NCBI GenBank assembly: GCA_900542035.1
Contig: UQMJ01000019.1
Location: 1 to 57,195, forward strand
Direction of reading: 5' to 3'
DNA length: 57,195 bases
From: an uncultured Clostridium sp.
GTDB lineage: Bacteria; Bacillota; Clostridia; Lachnospirales; Lachnospiraceae
Positions 23,953 to 32,462 of the stretch are shown piece by piece. The position numbers were made by a program, and so were the translations under genes. Under the pieces are notes generated by a model. That model had not been told where the DNA came from and made no database searches. It saw nothing but the letters and a program-made list of their open reading frames with translations. Position 1 is the first letter of the stretch. Each line of letters starts with the position of its first letter.

Positions 23953-24036
23953 TCGTTTCCTGTTGACAAATCCGTGGGAAACGATTAGAATAGCAATATA
24001 GAATTGCAAATGCGACTATGAATCGCATATGCGAAT
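23951..24036 (+). promoter_or_regulatory. Promoter, inverted repeat and tandem operators of the KDPG aldolase operon
   Basis: TTGACA (23963-23968) and TAGAAT (23986-23991) form a strong promoter with 17-base spacing. Two operator-like 15-mers start at 24003 (ATTGCAAATGCGACT) and 24022 (ATCGCATATGCGAAT), 19 bp apart, right after the transcription start. A separate perfect 10-bp inverted repeat (23951-23960 with 23977-23986) brackets the -35; it may be a second operator or the iclR terminator hairpin. Confidence 0.8.
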
Positions 24037-24078
24037 AAAATGAGGCGTAAAACGCAAAAGAGAGAGAAGGAGATTACC

Positions 24079-24729
24079 ATGAAAAAAGAGCAGGTTTTAG
24101 CAAGATTGAAAGAAGACTGCCTGGTAGCCGTTGTTCGTGCAAAGAACTTAGAGCAGGGCGAGAAAGTAGTTGATGCAATTATTGCAGGCGGCATCAATTT
24201 CATTGAAATTACCATGACTATGGATGAAGGCAACCCTGTTGAGTTTATTAAGCTGATGGCAGACAAGTACAAAGATAACGAGAAGGTTGTAATCGGCGCT
24301 GGTACCGTTCTGGATCCAGAGACTGCAAGACAGGTTATCCTGGCTGGCGCAAACTACGTAGTAAGCCCAAGCTTAAACGTAGAGACCATCAAGCTGTGCA
24401 ACCGGTACAGAGTTCCAATGCTTCCAGGCGTTATGACTCCAACCGAAGCAGTAACTGCATTAGAGGCAGGATGCGACATTATCAAGATTTTCCCAGGTAA
24501 TATTGTTGGACCGGCAGCTATCAGCTCCTTTAAGGGACCTCTGCCACAGGGCGAATTTATGCCATCCGGCGGTGTTGACGTTGATAACGTTGATAAATGG
24601 ATCCATGCAGGCGCATACGCAGTTGGTACCGGAAGCAGCCTGACCAAGGGCGCTAAGACCGGCGACTTCGAGGCAGTAACTAAGAAGGCTCAGGAGTTCG
24701 TAGCAGCAGTAGCAGCAGCACGCAAATAA
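24079..24729 (+). CDS. eda: 2-keto-3-deoxy-6-phosphogluconate (KDPG) aldolase
   Basis: A protein of 216 residues with a (beta/alpha)8 barrel. The Schiff-base lysine is in DIIKIFPGN, the proton-relay glutamate in FIEITM, and MPSGGV forms the phosphate-binding loop. It splits KDPG into pyruvate and glyceraldehyde 3-phosphate. The start at 24079 has GAAGGAG upstream. It is the first gene of an operon with the KDG kinase 41 bases downstream, under the promoter with tandem IclR-type sites. Confidence 0.96.
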   Translation: MKKEQVLARLKEDCLVAVVRAKNLEQGEKVVDAIIAGGINFIEITMTMDEGNPVEFIKLMADKYKDNEKVVIGAGTVLDPETARQVILAGANYVVSPSLNVETIKLCNRYRVPMLPGVMTPTEAVTALEAGCDIIKIFPGNIVGPAAISSFKGPLPQGEFMPSGGVDVDNVDKWIHAGAYAVGTGSSLTKGAKTGDFEAVTKKAQEFVAAVAAARK

Positions 24730-24770
24730 AAATTTCCGAATTAAATATAAGTATAAGGAGAAATGTTAAA

Positions 24771-25802
24771 ATGGCAAAGATTGTAACCATGGGCGAGATC
24801 ATGTTAAGATTATCTACCCCAAATAACGAAAAGTTTATCCAGGCAGATGAATTTGATATCAACTACGGCGGCGGCGAAGCAAACGTAGCAGTTTCTCTGG
24901 CTAACTATGGCCATGACGCTGAATTTGTTACCGCAGTACCGGCTAACCCCATTGGTGAGTGCGCAGTAGCAGCTTTAAGAAAGTACAACGTAGGCACAAA
25001 GCACATCGCAAGAAGCGGCGAGAGACTTGGTATCTACTACTTAGAAACCGGTTCTGCAATGAGAGCTTCCAATGTTGTTTACGACAGAGCTCATTCTTCC
25101 ATTGCAACTGCAACTGCTGACGAATTTGACTTTGATGAGATTTTTGCAGACGCTGACTGGTTCCACTTTACCGGTATTACTCCAGCTGTCAGCGATTCCG
25201 CAGCTGAACTGACCGAGAAGGCTCTTCAGGCAGCTAAGAAGCATGGCGTTACCGTTTCTGTTGACTTAAACTTCCGTAAGAAATTATGGTCTTCTGAGAA
25301 GGCACAGAAGGTTATGACCAACTTAATGCAGTACGTAGATGTCTGCATCGGCAACGAAGAAGACGCTGAGAAGGTTCTTGGATTTAAGCCAGGCAACACA
25401 GATGTTACTTCCGGCGAGCTGGAGTTAGCAGGCTATGTTGACATCTTCAATCAGATGGCTGATAAGTTTGGCTTCAAGTATATCATCAGCTCCTTACGTG
25501 AGAGCTACTCTGCATCCAACAATGGCTGGTCTGCCTGCATTATGGACGGCAAGACCCGTGAGTTCTATCATTCCAGAAAGTACTCCATCACTCCTATCGT
25601 AGACCGTGTAGGCGGCGGCGATTCTTTCGCAGCTGGCTTAATCTGCGGACTGGCAGACGGAAAAGATATGAAGGCAGCTCTGGAGTTTGCAGTAGCAGCT
25701 TCTGCATTAAAGCATACCATCCCTGGAGACTTCAACCTGGTTACCCGTGCAGATGTTGACAATCTGGCTGGCGGAGACGGTTCTGGACGTGTACAGAGAT
25801 AA
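24771..25802 (+). CDS. kdgK: 2-keto-3-deoxygluconate kinase, PfkB family
   Basis: A protein of 343 residues. PfkB features are visible in order: MGEIMLRLS at the N-terminus, the GGGEANVAVSLANYG sugar-binding strand, and GGGDSFAAGL near residue 280 with the catalytic aspartate. Together with the adjacent aldolase, phosphorylation of KDG at C6 is the expected reaction. AAGGAG precedes the ATG. A strong terminator follows, so eda-kdgK is a two-gene unit. Confidence 0.92.
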   Translation: MAKIVTMGEIMLRLSTPNNEKFIQADEFDINYGGGEANVAVSLANYGHDAEFVTAVPANPIGECAVAALRKYNVGTKHIARSGERLGIYYLETGSAMRASNVVYDRAHSSIATATADEFDFDEIFADADWFHFTGITPAVSDSAAELTEKALQAAKKHGVTVSVDLNFRKKLWSSEKAQKVMTNLMQYVDVCIGNEEDAEKVLGFKPGNTDVTSGELELAGYVDIFNQMADKFGFKYIISSLRESYSASNNGWSACIMDGKTREFYHSRKYSITPIVDRVGGGDSFAAGLICGLADGKDMKAALEFAVAASALKHTIPGDFNLVTRADVDNLAGGDGSGRVQR

Positions 25803-25848
25803 TCAAAACAAGTAACTTTCTGCTTAAGGGCAGAAGGCGTGTGAGCTT

Positions 25849-25887
25849 AAGCGGCCGGTTCCCTTTAGGAGTTGGCCGCTTTTTAAA
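25849..25887 (+). terminator. Terminator of the eda-kdgK operon
   Basis: A perfect 8-bp G+C-rich stem (25849-25856 with 25874-25881) is followed by TTTTTAAAT. Confidence 0.85.
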
Positions 25888-25902
25888 TGGGAGGAATATT
25901 CT

Positions 25903-26937
25903 ATGAGTGAGAATGCAGGAAGAACGTTTGATTTGGTAACCTTAGGACAGCTTCTTTTGCGCTTGTCCCCGCCAAATAATGAGCGTCTGATGCGATGTGA
26001 TGTTTTTGAAAAACAGGTGGGCGGAGCAGAACTGAATGTAGCGGTAGGAGTTTCTTTGCTGGGACTTCATACCGGTATTATTTCCAAGATCCCTTCTCAC
26101 GATATTGGAAGCTTTATGAAAGGAAAGATCCGGTCCTATGGGGTCAGCGATGACTTTTTCATTTATGACAAATCGCCGTCTGCCAGAGTGGGAATCTACT
26201 ATTATGAAAACGGCGCATATCCCAGAAAGCCGAAGGTAATTTACGACAGAGCCAACAGCTCTTTTTATTCAATAAAAATTGACGAGATTCCGGAAGAAGT
26301 ATACAGCGCCACAAAATGTTTCCATACCAGCGGCATTACGCTGGCATTAAATCCTCAGATCCGGAAAACGGCAATTGAGATGATTAAACGTTTTAAAGAA
26401 GCTGGAACTCTGGTTTCCTTTGACGTTAACTTCCGCGGCAACCTCTGGACCGGAGCGGAAGCAAAGGAGTGTATCGAGCAGATTCTGCCATATGTAGACA
26501 TTTTCTTCTGTTCAGAAGATACGGCCAGACTGACCTTTTTAAAGACGGGAACTGCCAAAGAAATGATGAAGAGTTTTGCCAGAGAATATCCGATTTCCAT
26601 TGTTGCGTCTACGCAGCGAACAGTTCACAGCCCGAAGCGCCACAGCTTTGGATCCATTATTTACGATGCGGCCAGAGATGAGTTTTATGAAGAAGAACCA
26701 TACCGAGATATTGAGGTAGTCGATCGGGTCGGAAGCGGAGATGCTTATATTTCCGGCGCTCTTTACGGGCTGCTGTCCAGCGGCGGCGACTGTGCAAAGG
26801 CAGTCAGCTACGGCAATGCTGCCAGCGCAGTAAAGAACACCATCCCAGGCGATCTGCCTTCATCCAATCTGGAGGAAATAGAGACCATTATTAAAGCCCA
26901 TCATTCAAAAGGGCCTCAGCTTGAAATGGCCAGATAA
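25903..26937 (+). CDS. Second PfkB-family sugar kinase
   Basis: A protein of 344 residues, a clear paralogue of the preceding kinase: LGQLLLRLSPPNNERLMR parallels MGEIMLRLSTPNNEKFIQ, and VGGAELNVAVGVSLLG and GSGDAYISGALYG match the PfkB motifs with the catalytic Asp kept. The sugar-contact segments differ (AELNVAV in place of GEANVAV), so the substrate may be a different keto-acid or sugar. It has its own ribosome binding site (GGGAGG) after the terminator. azlC begins six bases after its stop. Confidence 0.85.
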   Translation: MSENAGRTFDLVTLGQLLLRLSPPNNERLMRCDVFEKQVGGAELNVAVGVSLLGLHTGIISKIPSHDIGSFMKGKIRSYGVSDDFFIYDKSPSARVGIYYYENGAYPRKPKVIYDRANSSFYSIKIDEIPEEVYSATKCFHTSGITLALNPQIRKTAIEMIKRFKEAGTLVSFDVNFRGNLWTGAEAKECIEQILPYVDIFFCSEDTARLTFLKTGTAKEMMKSFAREYPISIVASTQRTVHSPKRHSFGSIIYDAARDEFYEEEPYRDIEVVDRVGSGDAYISGALYGLLSSGGDCAKAVSYGNAASAVKNTIPGDLPSSNLEEIETIIKAHHSKGPQLEMAR

Positions 26938-26943
26938 TCAGTT

Positions 26944-27657
26944 ATGAGAACGGAAGAATTAAAACAAGGAGTGCGGGACGGAATGCCTATTTGTCTGGGG
27001 TATTTCAGCGTATCCGCAGCTTATGGAATGACGGCGGTCCTTTCTGGACTGCCGCTTTCTGCCGCAGTTGTGATTTCCTTAACCAATCTGACCAGTGCAG
27101 GACAGTTTGCGGGAACCAATCTGATACTGGCAGGCGGGACCTATGCGGAACTGATCATCAGTATGCTGATTATTAACAGCCGTTATTTCCTGATGTCCCT
27201 TTCCATGTCCCAGAAGGTAGAAGAAAAAATGTCGTGGATAAGGCGGTTTGCTGTGTCCTTTGGCATTACGGATGAGATTTTTGCAGTTTCCATGCAGAGA
27301 AAAGGCCCTTTGTCGGCTCCTTATCTGGCGGGACTGATTGCAGGCCCATTGATCGGATGGACAGGGGGGACTCTTGCCGGAGGAGCGCTGACAAAACTTC
27401 TGCCGGTCAGCGTATCCAATGCGCTGGGAATCGCCCTTTACGGGATGTTTATTGCAGTGGTTGTGCCTGCGGCAAAAAAGAATCGTGCGGTGCTGTTTAC
27501 AGCAGCTTTTGCGGTAACTTTAAGTACGATCTGCTATTATACGCCGTCTCTATCCTTTTTGTCGGGAGGATGGAGCGTTATCCTGATTACCATAATCGCA
27601 AGCGGGGCGGCAGCGCTGCTATTCCCCATTGCTGAGGAAGAGGAGGAAAGGACATGA
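26944..27657 (+). CDS. azlC: Branched-chain amino acid exporter, large subunit
   Basis: A protein of 237 residues with about six to seven membrane segments and the AzlC-type N-terminal region (GVRDGMPICLGYFSVSAAYGM, then TSAGQFAG, INSRYFLMSLSMSQ). AzlC and AzlD together export branched-chain amino acids or analogues. It overlaps azlD by four bases (ATGA), so the two are translationally coupled. It starts right behind the second PfkB gene, which may provide its promoter. Confidence 0.92.
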   Translation: MRTEELKQGVRDGMPICLGYFSVSAAYGMTAVLSGLPLSAAVVISLTNLTSAGQFAGTNLILAGGTYAELIISMLIINSRYFLMSLSMSQKVEEKMSWIRRFAVSFGITDEIFAVSMQRKGPLSAPYLAGLIAGPLIGWTGGTLAGGALTKLLPVSVSNALGIALYGMFIAVVVPAAKKNRAVLFTAAFAVTLSTICYYTPSLSFLSGGWSVILITIIASGAAALLFPIAEEEEERT

Positions 27658-27995
27658 GCGGACAAATAAGCGGAGCAGAAGGAATCCCATTGCCGTATCT
27701 GGTTATCTGTATGGGAATCATGGCAGGGACGACATATCTGATTCGGGTAATTCCCATGGCAGTATTCCGGAAGAAGATTACCAACCGGTTTCTCCGGTCC
27801 TTTTTAAGCTATATGCCTTATGCAGTACTTTCTGCAATGACCTTTCCGGCAATTTTATACTGTACCGGTTCGGTGCCAAGCGCAGCTGCAGGATGCGGGG
27901 CGGCAGTAATACTGGCATATCTGGATAAGGGGCTGCTGACAGTAGCGGTAGGAGCGGCAGCGACTGTTCTGCTGGCATCGGGGATAGGCTTTTAA
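27654..27995 (+). CDS. azlD: Branched-chain amino acid exporter, small subunit
   Basis: A protein of 113 residues with four hydrophobic segments and the AzlD motif IRVIPMAVFRKKI, FLSYMPYAVLSAMTFPAIL. It partners AzlC, whose stop it overlaps. A bidirectional terminator follows directly. Confidence 0.92.
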   Translation: MSGQISGAEGIPLPYLVICMGIMAGTTYLIRVIPMAVFRKKITNRFLRSFLSYMPYAVLSAMTFPAILYCTGSVPSAAAGCGAAVILAYLDKGLLTVAVGAAATVLLASGIGF

Positions 27996-28014
27996 TACCA
28001 TACAGAGAAAGATA

Positions 28015-28051
28015 GAAAAAACGGAAGGTTCTTGGGGAATCCTTCCGTTTT
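28015..28051. terminator. Bidirectional terminator between azlD and the XRE gene
   Basis: An 11-bp perfect stem (from about 28018-28028 and 28041-28051) has an A-run before it and TTTT after it, so it can act on both convergent transcripts. Confidence 0.8.
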
Positions 28052-28056
28052 GCGGT

Positions 28057-28311
28057 TCATCCATTCTGTTTTTCATTTTCACATTCAGAAAAGTCAGGTA
28101 CATCGTCTTCCCCATCCTGCCGGATTTCGATAATGTCTTCTACGGGACACTTTAAAATGTTGCAAAGCACATCCAGGGTATGGGTGGAAACGTACATATT
28201 TTTCTTTAAACGGCCAATCTGTCCGGCGCTGATACCATAATATTTAATTAGGCGGTATTGGGTAACGCCTTTTGCCTTCATCGTTTCCCACAGCCTGTCA
28301 TATGTTACCAT
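28057..28311 (-). CDS. XRE-family helix-turn-helix regulator
   Basis: A protein of 84 residues. A Cro/CI-type helix-turn-helix takes up residues about 5-65 (VTQYRLIKYYGISAGQIGRLKKN, TLDVLCNILKCPVEDII), followed by an acidic tail. The ATG at 28311 has GAGGTG eight bases upstream; a GTG at 28329 is less likely. Proteins of this size and form are common single-gene regulators in Clostridia. Targets are unknown; it is not clearly linked to the ABC operon upstream, whose last stop lies 100 bases away. Confidence 0.8.
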   Translation of the reverse strand: MVTYDRLWETMKAKGVTQYRLIKYYGISAGQIGRLKKNMYVSTHTLDVLCNILKCPVEDIIEIRQDGEDDVPDFSECENEKQNG

Positions 28312-28411
28312 GTCTATCACCTCTACCACTATTAAACAGTGGCAGGGCGATTTTGCATACTATCCATAATTGGTTAAGAGACGACAGAAAACGACGAAAG
28401 CTTTAAAGAAA

Positions 28412-29185
28412 TTAGTTGCCGCATTCAATGCTGATTTCGTTAAAACGCTCCAGTAAACAATCAATGGTAAGAGAACGTTTGTCTTTGCCGGAAGCGTCAA
28501 TGACTGCATGGCCCTGATGCATCATCAGAAGCCGGTCGCCGTATTCTACGGCATACCGCAGATTGTGGGTAACCATAATGGTAGTGAGTTCTTTTTCGCG
28601 GACAATTTTTCCAGTCAGTTCCATAATGACTTCCGCAGTTTTGGGATCCAGGGCGGCAGTGTGTTCATCCAGAATCAAAAATTCAATGGGGGTCATGGTG
28701 GACATTAAAAGGGCCATAGCCTGCCGCTGGCCTCCGGAGAGTACGCCTACTTTTACATCTAATTTGTCTTCCAGACCCAGTCCAAGGGTCTTTAACTGTT
28801 CCCGATAAAAATCAATGCGTTTTTTATTGGTTCCAGGAAGAAGATTAAAAGACTTTCCCTTGTTGTCAGCCAGAGCCATATTTTCCAAAATGGTCATCTG
28901 GGGGCAGGTTCCCATAGAAGGATTCTGATAGACTCTTCCAATCCGGCGCTGGCGTTTGTGTTCGGGCATCCTGGTAATGTCTTCGCCGCTGATTAAGATG
29001 GAGCCGGAATCTAAAGGAATACTCCCGCAAATCAGATTGAGCATGGAAGTTTTTCCAGAACCATTGCTGCCTACAACAGAGACAAACTGCTTATCTGGAA
29101 TGGTCAGGTTAAAACCCTGGAACAGGCACATTTCATTGACTGTTCCGGCATTATAATATTTATGGATGTTTTTTAGTTCAAGCAT
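28412..29185 (-). CDS. trpZ: ABC transporter ATP-binding protein, probable tryptophan uptake
   Basis: A protein of 257 residues with Walker A GSNGSGKT (about 38-45), signature LSGGQRQ, Walker B LILDEHTAALDP and the switch His in VTHNLRYA. It powers the permease encoded just upstream, whose end it overlaps by eight bases. Substrate comes from the operon leader, a T-box with a Trp specifier codon. Confidence 0.88.
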   Translation of the reverse strand: MLELKNIHKYYNAGTVNEMCLFQGFNLTIPDKQFVSVVGSNGSGKTSMLNLICGSIPLDSGSILISGEDITRMPEHKRQRRIGRVYQNPSMGTCPQMTILENMALADNKGKSFNLLPGTNKKRIDFYREQLKTLGLGLEDKLDVKVGVLSGGQRQAMALLMSTMTPIEFLILDEHTAALDPKTAEVIMELTGKIVREKELTTIMVTHNLRYAVEYGDRLLMMHQGHAVIDASGKDKRSLTIDCLLERFNEISIECGN

Positions 29186-30074
29186 GGTTTTTTACCTTCT
29201 TTCCGGATCTTCTATTCACATAATTGCTGCATACCAGAATTACCAAAAACAGCCCAGCGGTCAGCAGTTTTAAATCAAATGGATTGCCTTTGGAAATCGC
29301 AAAAGAGATACAGGCCTTATAAATAATAGAACCAATTATTACCGCAGTAGTAGGCTTGATAAAACGGATGTTTTTGAATAACTGGGTTCCAATGATGACA
29401 TTGGCAAGACCGATTACAATGGTTCCAGTGCCCATGGTAATTTCAAATACTTCTTTCTGCTGGCAGTAAATACAGCCTGCAAGGGCGGCAAAGCCGTTGG
29501 CTATGGCAAGGCCTAAAATTTTTACCATGCCTTTGTCTTTGGCAAGAGAGGTAATTAAGGTATCGTTATCTCCGGCTGCCCGAAGCAGGTATCCGGAACG
29601 GGTTTTCAAATACAGATCCAGCAGGATTTTGCAGATCAGTACAAGAACCAGCAGGACAATGACGACTGTATAAGGAGCAAGGGACTCCGGCAGAAGAGAA
29701 GTCAGAAACGAACTGGTAAAAATCGTTTCCTGGCTGAAGATAGGAAGATTTGCCCTTCCGCCTGCCAGGCGCATATTGATGGAATAAAGGCCTGTCATGA
29801 CAATGATTCCAGACAGCAGATCCCGAACCTTTAATTTAACATGAATCAGTCCGGTAACACAGCCGGCAGCAGCCCCTAATAGAAAAGAGAGAACCAGGGT
29901 CAGATACGGATTGACTCCAGCGACGATTAAGGTTGCAGTCAGCGCAGCTCCCATGGGAAACGTGCCGTCTACCGAAAGATCGGGAAAATCCAGGATTTTG
30001 TAAGTGATGTAGACCCCCAGAGCCATAATCGCATAGACAAGCCCTTCTTCCAGAATGCCTAACAGGATAATCAT
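29178..30074 (-). CDS. trpY: ABC transporter permease, probable tryptophan uptake
   Basis: A protein of 298 residues with about eight membrane segments (LGILEEGLVYAIMALGVYITYKI at the start; FPDLSVDGTFPMGA is characteristic) and a basic C-terminus. It belongs to the branched-chain-amino-acid-like permease group (BPD_transp_2) that pairs with ABC_sub_bind lipoproteins. It sits between the binding protein and ATPase genes. One permease gene is enough if the protein works as a homodimer. Confidence 0.87.
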   Translation of the reverse strand: MIILLGILEEGLVYAIMALGVYITYKILDFPDLSVDGTFPMGAALTATLIVAGVNPYLTLVLSFLLGAAAGCVTGLIHVKLKVRDLLSGIIVMTGLYSINMRLAGGRANLPIFSQETIFTSSFLTSLLPESLAPYTVVIVLLVLVLICKILLDLYLKTRSGYLLRAAGDNDTLITSLAKDKGMVKILGLAIANGFAALAGCIYCQQKEVFEITMGTGTIVIGLANVIIGTQLFKNIRFIKPTTAVIIGSIIYKACISFAISKGNPFDLKLLTAGLFLVILVCSNYVNRRSGKKVKNHA

Positions 30075-30120
30075 AAAATAGTTCCTCCGCTTTCTTTATT
30101 CCATTACATGGTGGTATTCA

Positions 30121-31176
30121 TTATTCTACTACGGTTTTATCAAACAGTTCCTTAGCAGAGGAAGTTAATTCTTCTGGAAGGGTAATGCCTAATTGGCTGG
30201 CTGCCTCTGTATTGGCGTAGAAGGAAGCGCCTTCAATGGTTTCGTAGTTTAATTCACTGGCCTTTGCCTCGCCCTTTAAGATCTTGGCAGCCATTTTTCC
30301 GGTCTGCTTTCCAAGTTCTATATAGTCTAAGCCCATAGCAGCAACGCAGCCGATTTTGACCTGTTCGATTTCGCTTCCGAAGACCGGAATGTTTTTTGCG
30401 TTGGCTTTATCTAAAATAGTAGGAAGGGAAGCGACTACGGTATTGTCTGTTAAATTAGAAAGGCAGTCTGCTTTGGAAAGCAGGGTGTCTGCTGCCAGAG
30501 AAACGTCTGCGCTGGAAGTAACCGGTCCTTCCACAATGGTAAAACCATAATCAGGAGCCAGTTTCTTATATTCTTCAATCGTAGCAGCAGAATTGGCCTC
30601 GCTGGTGGTGTACAGGATGCCGATGGTTTTTGCGTCCGGAAGGATGGCGCGGATCATTTCCAGCTGTTCCTTAACGGGCAGTTTGTCGCTGGTTCCGGTA
30701 ATTTCGCCTACTGGAGTTCCATCTGCGTTGGCCAGCTCTGCTGCAACCGGATCCGTAATGGCAGTGTAGATGACCGGAATGTTGTTTTTCTTTCCCACTC
30801 CATATGCAGACTGCGCCATAGGAGTTGCAATTCCACAGATTAAATCGACCTTTTGGGATGCAAAACTGGTGTTGATCTGATTGGCAACAGATCCGTCTGT
30901 CTGGGCATTTTCATAAAGAATCGTTAAGTTTTCCCCTTCCTTTAATCCAGCTTCTTCTAAACCCATAAGGAATCCTTCTCTGCAGTTGTCTAAGGAACCG
31001 TGATCGGCAAACTGACCGATGCCGACGGTATAGGCAGTTCCAGATGCGGCTGCAGAAGTTTCATCTGATACTGCGCTTTTGGAAGAAGCGGTATCAGGGG
31101 CAGCATTACCGGAACATCCGGCAAGCAGAGCTGCCATACCAAGGGAAGTGAGAATTGCAAGCATTGTTTTTTTCAT
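30121..31176 (-). CDS. trpX: ABC transporter substrate-binding lipoprotein, probable tryptophan uptake
   Basis: A protein of 351 residues with a lipoprotein signal (MKKTMLAILTSLGMAALLAGC; the lipidated Cys is residue 21) and a serine/alanine-rich linker. The ABC_sub_bind domain begins at about residue 50 (YTVGIGQFADHGSLDNCREGF) and includes PVIYTAITDPVAAELA and SEIEQVKIGCVAAMGLDY. It captures the substrate outside the membrane for the TrpYZ-type transporter. The Trp T-box in its leader supports tryptophan as substrate, although tyrosine-like ligands are handled by relatives. Confidence 0.88.
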   Translation of the reverse strand: MKKTMLAILTSLGMAALLAGCSGNAAPDTASSKSAVSDETSAAASGTAYTVGIGQFADHGSLDNCREGFLMGLEEAGLKEGENLTILYENAQTDGSVANQINTSFASQKVDLICGIATPMAQSAYGVGKKNNIPVIYTAITDPVAAELANADGTPVGEITGTSDKLPVKEQLEMIRAILPDAKTIGILYTTSEANSAATIEEYKKLAPDYGFTIVEGPVTSSADVSLAADTLLSKADCLSNLTDNTVVASLPTILDKANAKNIPVFGSEIEQVKIGCVAAMGLDYIELGKQTGKMAAKILKGEAKASELNYETIEGASFYANTEAASQLGITLPEELTSSAKELFDKTVVE

Positions 31177-31257
31177 AATAAGATCCTCCTTTAATCAATC
31201 CGTCTGGAGAAGGGGAATGAATGCGGATTTTTTCCTAGGAATCAAGTTTCCGGAAAA

Positions 31258-31528
31258 TAAAAAAGTCCCAAGCACAGGTTTTCCTGTACTTGAGACGAAT
31301 AAACTTATCCGCGGTGCCACTCAAATTGACAATCAGTCCACTTTCCATATACCAACATATACGCCGCAATGGTAACGGGTGCGGAATCCGTCAGTCCCTA
31401 CTGCAATCGTTCAGAACTGCCCTCAAAAGTCCATTCAGCTAACAACGCCATACCGCAATCCCACCACCTGCGGCTCTCTGTGATATTGTTGGGAAGCTTA
31501 CTCCTCTTTCTCAACGGTTTTTTGTGTT
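31258..31528 (-). promoter_or_regulatory. T-box riboswitch, tryptophan specifier, controlling trpXYZ
   Basis: Read on the minus strand: AGAGGAGTA and CAGAGAG-CCGCAGGTGG form stem I motifs; the specifier loop is GAA-TGG-ACT with the TGG (Trp) codon at 31431-31433; the T-box core is GAGTGGCACCGCGG (31309-31322). The terminator hairpin (about 31264-31297) is followed by TTTTTTATTTT. Uncharged tRNA-Trp would stabilise the antiterminator and switch on uptake. Confidence 0.92.
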
Positions 31529-31534
31529 AGCCAC

Positions 31535-31563
31535 ATAATAATCCCTTCTGACAGATTTGTCAA
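31535..31563 (-). promoter_or_regulatory. Promoter of the T-box/trpXYZ operon
   Basis: On the minus strand TTGACA (31558-31563) and TATTAT (31535-31540) are exactly 17 bases apart, just upstream of the T-box stem I. Confidence 0.85.
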
Positions 31564-31607
31564 CACATTTTTTTGAAATAGCAGATTCTTTTTTATGGGG
31601 GCAGGTA

Positions 31608-31635
31608 TTGACGCAGATAATGGAAATGCTATAAT
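31608..31635 (+). promoter_or_regulatory. Promoter of the cytidylate-kinase-like gene
   Basis: TTGACG (31608-31613) and TATAAT (31630-31635) are 16 bases apart, about 60 bases before the start codon and divergent to the trpX promoter. Confidence 0.75.
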
Positions 31636-31694
31636 AAATATAACAGCAATAGAGATTATAAACGGTTGATGTTCTGCATCAGAGGGAGGACACG

Positions 31695-32333
31695 ATGGGA
31701 GAGAAGAAGCACTTTGTTATTACAATCGGGAGGCAGTATGGAAGCGGCGGCCGTGTCGTAGGAGAGACTCTGGCAAAAGAGCTGGGCATCCATTTTTATG
31801 ACGAAGAAATTTTAAAAATGACCTCAGAAAAGAGCGCGGTTGGAGAGCAGTATTTCCGCCTGGCAGATGAAAAAGCAGGAAATAACCTGTTATATCGGAT
31901 TGTTTCGGACATGAAGCCGGATTTAAGTGAACCGTCTCCAGATGACAATCTGACATCTCCGGACAATCTGTTCCGTTTCCAGGCGGCGCTGATCCGCAAG
32001 CTGGCAAAGGAGGAATCCTGTATCTTTGCAGGACGCTGTGCAGACTACGTTCTGGAACAGGATCATGTGGAAAATCTGATTCGCATTTTCGTATATGCGG
32101 ATATGGACACCCGTATCCAGAGAGCAATGGATGTGGCGAAAATTGACGAAAAGGAAGCGGTTCGCAGAATCAAACGAATTGACAAGGAGCGGAAGGAGTA
32201 TTACCGTTATTATACCGGCAAAGACTGGATGAACATGAATAATTATGATCTTCCGATTAATGCCAGCAAGATTGATTTGGAGCAGATGGCAGTATTAATC
32301 AAGAACTATTTAAAATTAAAGGGGCTTTTGTAA
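31695..32333 (+). CDS. Cytidylate kinase-like family protein
   Basis: A protein of 212 residues with a P-loop-like opening ITIGRQYGSGGRVVGETLAKELG (residues about 9-31), FYDEEIL, the CIFAGRCADYVL strand and a lid-like region rich in K/R (RRIKRIDKERKEYYRYYTG). This is the 'cytidylate kinase-like' family of Firmicutes, distinct from the canonical Cmk. Its true substrate is not established. GGGAGG precedes the ATG. It lies alone, upstream of ssrA. Confidence 0.85.
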   Translation: MGEKKHFVITIGRQYGSGGRVVGETLAKELGIHFYDEEILKMTSEKSAVGEQYFRLADEKAGNNLLYRIVSDMKPDLSEPSPDDNLTSPDNLFRFQAALIRKLAKEESCIFAGRCADYVLEQDHVENLIRIFVYADMDTRIQRAMDVAKIDEKEAVRRIKRIDKERKEYYRYYTGKDWMNMNNYDLPINASKIDLEQMAVLIKNYLKLKGLL

Positions 32334-32406
32334 ACCGGAGGCAGAAGAGGCTGATTTTTAGTATCTTCTGCCGTGTGGTTTTATCCGGTTTCTTTGGCGC
32401 AATACC

Positions 32407-32435
32407 TTGACATTCTAAAAAAGTCGTGTTACGAT
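32407..32435 (+). promoter_or_regulatory. Promoter of ssrA
   Basis: TTGACA (32407-32412) and TACGAT (32430-32435) are 17 bases apart, about 27 bases before the predicted mature 5' end. Confidence 0.8.
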
Positions 32436-32462
32436 AGTCCTGCCTCTAAAGAGGGCCAGTAA

